A DNA stretch of 64,000 nucleotides from JAGVPT01 sp963827085 (GTDB lineage Bacteria; Bacteroidota; Ignavibacteria; UBA10030; UBA8401): NCBI GenBank assembly GCA_963827085.1, contig CAWGZY010000001.1:474300-538299 (forward strand), given 5' to 3'. Below, piece by piece: positions 61,873 through 64,000 of the stretch. A program made the position numbers and the translations under genes. Numbering within the stretch: the first letter of the stretch is position 1; each line of letters opens with the position of its first letter. The notes under the pieces are model-generated. The model searched no databases, was not told the DNA's origin, and saw only the letters and a list, made by a program, of their open reading frames with translations.

Positions 61873-62343
61873 TCAATGAGGGGCTCGTAGATAAATAACT
61901 TGATTTGCCATGATCTGCCGATATCGTTCCTGTCGAGTCAGTTGGGTAATTTCCGATGGTGTAGAAATACAAAATCCATACGAGCCGGTTTTCTCGACCA
62001 CTAGCGGAAATGAGTAAGTAAAAGTACGATCAGAATTCAAAACAACGTCGAACAGTGGCACCAATACTTGATGCACATAAGTGTCAGCAAGGAAACACTC
62101 TACCACAAGATAAGAATCAGTGCTGTCAGTGTCGTTATTTTGAGTGACATCTATCGTCAAGGTGTACTCATATTCATCTATGTAAGATGTAATATGTTCA
62201 ACCGTATTTCCAATGACAGTTTTTTGCACAAGTCGATAACCCGACTCGTTGACATTTGAAATTGAGTAAGCAGGATAGTCACCAGTTCCTAATGACAAGT
62301 TGAGGTAAAAAAGATACGCGAACACTGGAATTGAGGGGACCAT
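61873..62343 (-). CDS. Secreted beta-rich protein of unknown family
   Basis: 156 residues. Hydrophobic start MVPSIPVFAYLFYLNLSLGT may be a signal peptide. Strands GYRLVQKTVIGNTVEHITSY, YEYTLTIDVTQNNDT, LVVECFLADTYVHQVLVPLF and SFPLVVEKTGSYGFCIS suggest a single Ig-like sandwich; GSYGFCI resembles the closing strand of emp24/GOLD-type domains, though this is tenuous. No ribosome site seen. Confidence 0.55.
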   Translation of the reverse strand: MVPSIPVFAYLFYLNLSLGTGDYPAYSISNVNESGYRLVQKTVIGNTVEHITSYIDEYEYTLTIDVTQNNDTDSTDSYLVVECFLADTYVHQVLVPLFDVVLNSDRTFTYSFPLVVEKTGSYGFCISTPSEITQLTRQERYRQIMANQVIYLRAPH

Positions 62344-62371
62344 TTTCGTGATAGATTATGATGAATAGGCA

Positions 62372-62523
62372 GCCTAACGGACCGGAGCTAAGCTGCGGCG
62401 GCGAAGCGCCGCAGCGACGGTAGCCAGTCCGCGCGTGGCGAGTCATGTCCAATAGTAGCTGTTTGTTTCGCGCGTGTTAAATCATCGACGGCTGGTTCCG
62501 TCAGCTTGAGCGACTGGTTAGGC
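62372..62523 (-). repeat. attC, type I
   Basis: Cores GCCTAAC/GTTAGGC. Confidence 0.94.
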
Positions 62524-62746
62524 GGCGATAAGTGCATGTTGATGAGAACACGCTTTCGTACTGACTGTATTATATTAGAAACTATCTCCAAGAATGTCAA
62601 TACCAAGCTTTTGGTATTTGATAAAGTGACCGTATTTAGTGAGTGCGTTGTCTGAAAGAGGAGTCGTTTGTAGAAAAACCGGATGACTGCTTGTAGACCA
62701 ATTCTTTTAACTCCTTCTTTTTTCTTTGTTACAAATTGCTTTAGCC
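62524..62746 (-). other. ORF-less cassette body, family B copy 6
   Basis: Start GGCGATAAGTGCATGTTGAT; hairpin ATACCAAGCTTTTGGTAT intact. Confidence 0.8.
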
Positions 62747-62898
62747 GCCTAACGGACCGGAGCTAAGCTGCGGCGGCGAAGCGCCGCAGCGACGGTAGCC
62801 AGTCCGCGCGTGGCGAGTCATGTCCAACAGTAGCTATTTGTTTCGCGCGTGTTAAATCATCGACGGCTGGTTCCGTCAGCTTGAGCGACTGGTTAGGT
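62747..62898 (-). repeat. attC, type I
   Basis: Cores GCCTAAC/GTTAGGT. Confidence 0.94.
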
Positions 62899-63153
62899 GG
62901 CAAAGTCAGTTGGTTAACCTGCATACAGCTTCGCCCTAAGAATGTTTCGTTTTTGATTTTGCTTATAAACATAGCTCCCAACTATGATTGCCTGGTAAGC
63001 TTTCCGTACGAGATGATACCATTTTCTTGCAGTTATTGCAATTAGAAAATCTGACTGCTTGTAGACTCATCTTTTTTGGAGCTTAAATCAAGAAACGAAA
63101 ATTGAGTTACTGAAACTATTTCTTTCTTAGCCAAACCTAAGTTTTTCTTTGCC
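62899..63153 (-). other. ORF-less cassette body, family A copy 8
   Basis: Mosaic centre: TACGAGATGATACC of haplotype 1 joined to GCAGTTATTGCAATT of haplotype 2. Confidence 0.8.
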
Positions 63154-63303
63154 ACCTAACGGACCGGAGCTAAGCTGCGGCGACGTGCAGCCAAATCAAT
63201 GGTAGACTATACGCGCGGCAGACATCGCCTTTCCCTTAAAAATTTTTTGGCGCGCGGCGAAAAGCTGACGGCTGGTTCCGTCAGCTTGAGCGACTGGTTA
63301 GGT
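63154..63303 (-). repeat. attC, type II
   Basis: Cores ACCTAAC/GTTAGGT. Attached to a body whose sister at 32169-32661 has a type I attC. Confidence 0.9.
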
Positions 63304-63324
63304 TGCGCGACCACATTATAAAAA

Positions 63325-63770
63325 CTATTTGCAGACTAAATATTCAGATGGAATCTGTTTTGTGATATCTCCCTCACGGATATCGAACTTGAATCTGCAT
63401 ATGCCATATGGCATTATTGTGTCAGTCTCCATAATCGAATGGTCGCAATGAACGTATCTTGATCTGCCAGCGATGTTGGCGGAACATCGATGTCGGCACA
63501 AAGCGGCGAGGCAAATGTTTTCCACGCTCCGTTGGCCGATTGCTCTAAAATGAAGCTTGGAAAGCCACACCCAACATTGATGATTTCGACGTTTCTACCA
63601 AGATTGTTTTCAAATTTTACTGTTGCTGAGAACTGGTTTTGGGTGGGAAATTCCATTTTTTGATTTTTTAAATAACTAAACCAATACTGCCGTTCGTATT
63701 TGGCGGGTTAGTGTGATTACAACCAAAAGCTATTAACAATATGATTACTGCTACGATTGTTGTTTTCATG
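63325..63770 (-). pseudogene. Broken copy of the lipoprotein gene at 32018-32629
   Basis: Nearly identical DNA to 32190-32629, but the reading frame is broken. AACCAATACTGCC and a TTTTTTGATTTTTTAAATAA indel near 63660 interrupt the N-terminal part, and one extra base near 63434 (CCATAATCGAATGG) shifts the frame after SLADQDTFIATI. Its end reads SEYLVCK and stops, unlike the sister copy that runs into the attC. The start ATG and lipoprotein signal are still visible at ~63770. Confidence 0.8.
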
Positions 63771-63801
63771 TTGTACTTCGGTTCTAATAGCTAATCGCGC
63801 A

Positions 63802-63950
63802 ACCTAACGGACCGGAGCTAAGCTGCGGCGGCGAAGCGCCGCAGCGACGGTACCAGTCCGCGCGTGGCGAGTCATGTCCAATAGTAATGGTTTTTCGCGC
63901 GTATTAAATCATCGACGGCTGGTTCCGTCAGCTTGAGCGACTGGTTAGGT
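63802..63950 (-). repeat. attC, type I with small deletions
   Basis: Cores ACCTAAC/GTTAGGT; GGTACCAG for GGTAGCCAG and ATGGTTTTTCGCG in the centre. Confidence 0.92.
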
Positions 63951-64000
63951 GGCAAAGTCAGTTGGTTAACCTGCATACAGCCTCGCACTAAGAATGCTTC
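63951..64000 (-). other. ORF-less cassette body, family A copy 9, cut by window edge
   Basis: Starts GGCAAAGTCAGTTGGTTAAC and continues CTGCATACAGCCTCGC as in copies 2 and 5. Confidence 0.75.

Noticed and set aside
22257..63950. Regularly spaced ~150 bp repeats as a CRISPR-like array
   Set aside because: Repeat length, core heptamers, palindromic arms and gene-sized spacers are those of attC sites; no cas genes.
1..64000. Integron integrase, rRNA or tRNA genes
   Set aside because: No tyrosine recombinase motif set and no rRNA or tRNA-like sequence was recognised on either strand.

Overview
This 64 kb window is the interior of a very large, sedentary chromosomal integron cassette array. About 70 attC sites and attC remnants, mostly 150-153 bp, recur roughly every 0.4-2 kb. 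On the + strand each starts with an inverse core (usually GCCTAAC, ACCTAAC or CCCTAAC) and ends with GTTAGGC, GTTAGGG or GTTAGGT. Nearly every gene is on the minus strand with its stop just before, or inside, an attC core. The array therefore reads right to left, and attI and the integrase should lie beyond coordinate 64000. No integrase, rRNA, tRNA or CRISPR was seen. In the attC entries the two cores are quoted as left/right on the + strand. Type I has a GCGGCG-GAAG-CGCCGC hairpin in the left arm. Type Ih adds a second hairpin in the right arm. Type II has GACGTGCAGCC and an AAAAATTTTT centre. Type III is GACGTGCAGCC with another centre.

Host: several secreted proteins end in a type IX secretion (T9SS) sorting domain of the NYPNPFNP type. 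Short signal peptides ending in AQ/SQ, relaxed lipoboxes (LxxC followed by KK) and many outer-membrane barrels point to the Bacteroidota/FCB group, most like Ignavibacteria-type lineages. This is inference; no marker gene is present.

Layout. 0-22 kb looks like the old, distal end. It has mutated or half-deleted attCs, attCs with an extra hairpin, an IS3 element, an IS481 element plus a relic of one, a gutted VOC gene, and the only + strand non-cassette gene (a response regulator). Intact genes here include an alpha/beta hydrolase, a DHFR/RibD-like enzyme, ClbS/DfsB and DinB-like proteins, a GIY-YIG protein, a PIN toxin pair, HicBA, a SIMPL protein and a LemA-GIDE pair. 22-40 kb carries HigBA, Phd-RelE (+ strand with its own promoter), DUF4258-YgiT, BrnTA, a second PIN pair, an ICMT-like protein, a Cass2-like effector-binding protein and many secreted proteins. 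40-44 kb holds two adjacent defence cassettes: a PARIS-like AAA ATPase plus DUF4435 pair, and a MvaI/BcnI-like restriction-modification system. 44-64 kb has nearly identical attCs, four paralogous beta-propeller lipoproteins, and most of the ORF-less cassettes. These fall into two families (A with 8 full copies, one edge copy and two A' variants; B with 6) plus an A/B chimera.

The genes do not form one pathway. They are an accessory store of envelope and secreted proteins, toxin-antitoxin modules that stabilise the array, anti-phage systems and small enzymes. The most unusual features are the repeated ORF-less cassettes, the 12-15 bp inverted repeats at cassette ends, attC swapping on the same cassette body, and the concentration of attC decay at the low-coordinate end.
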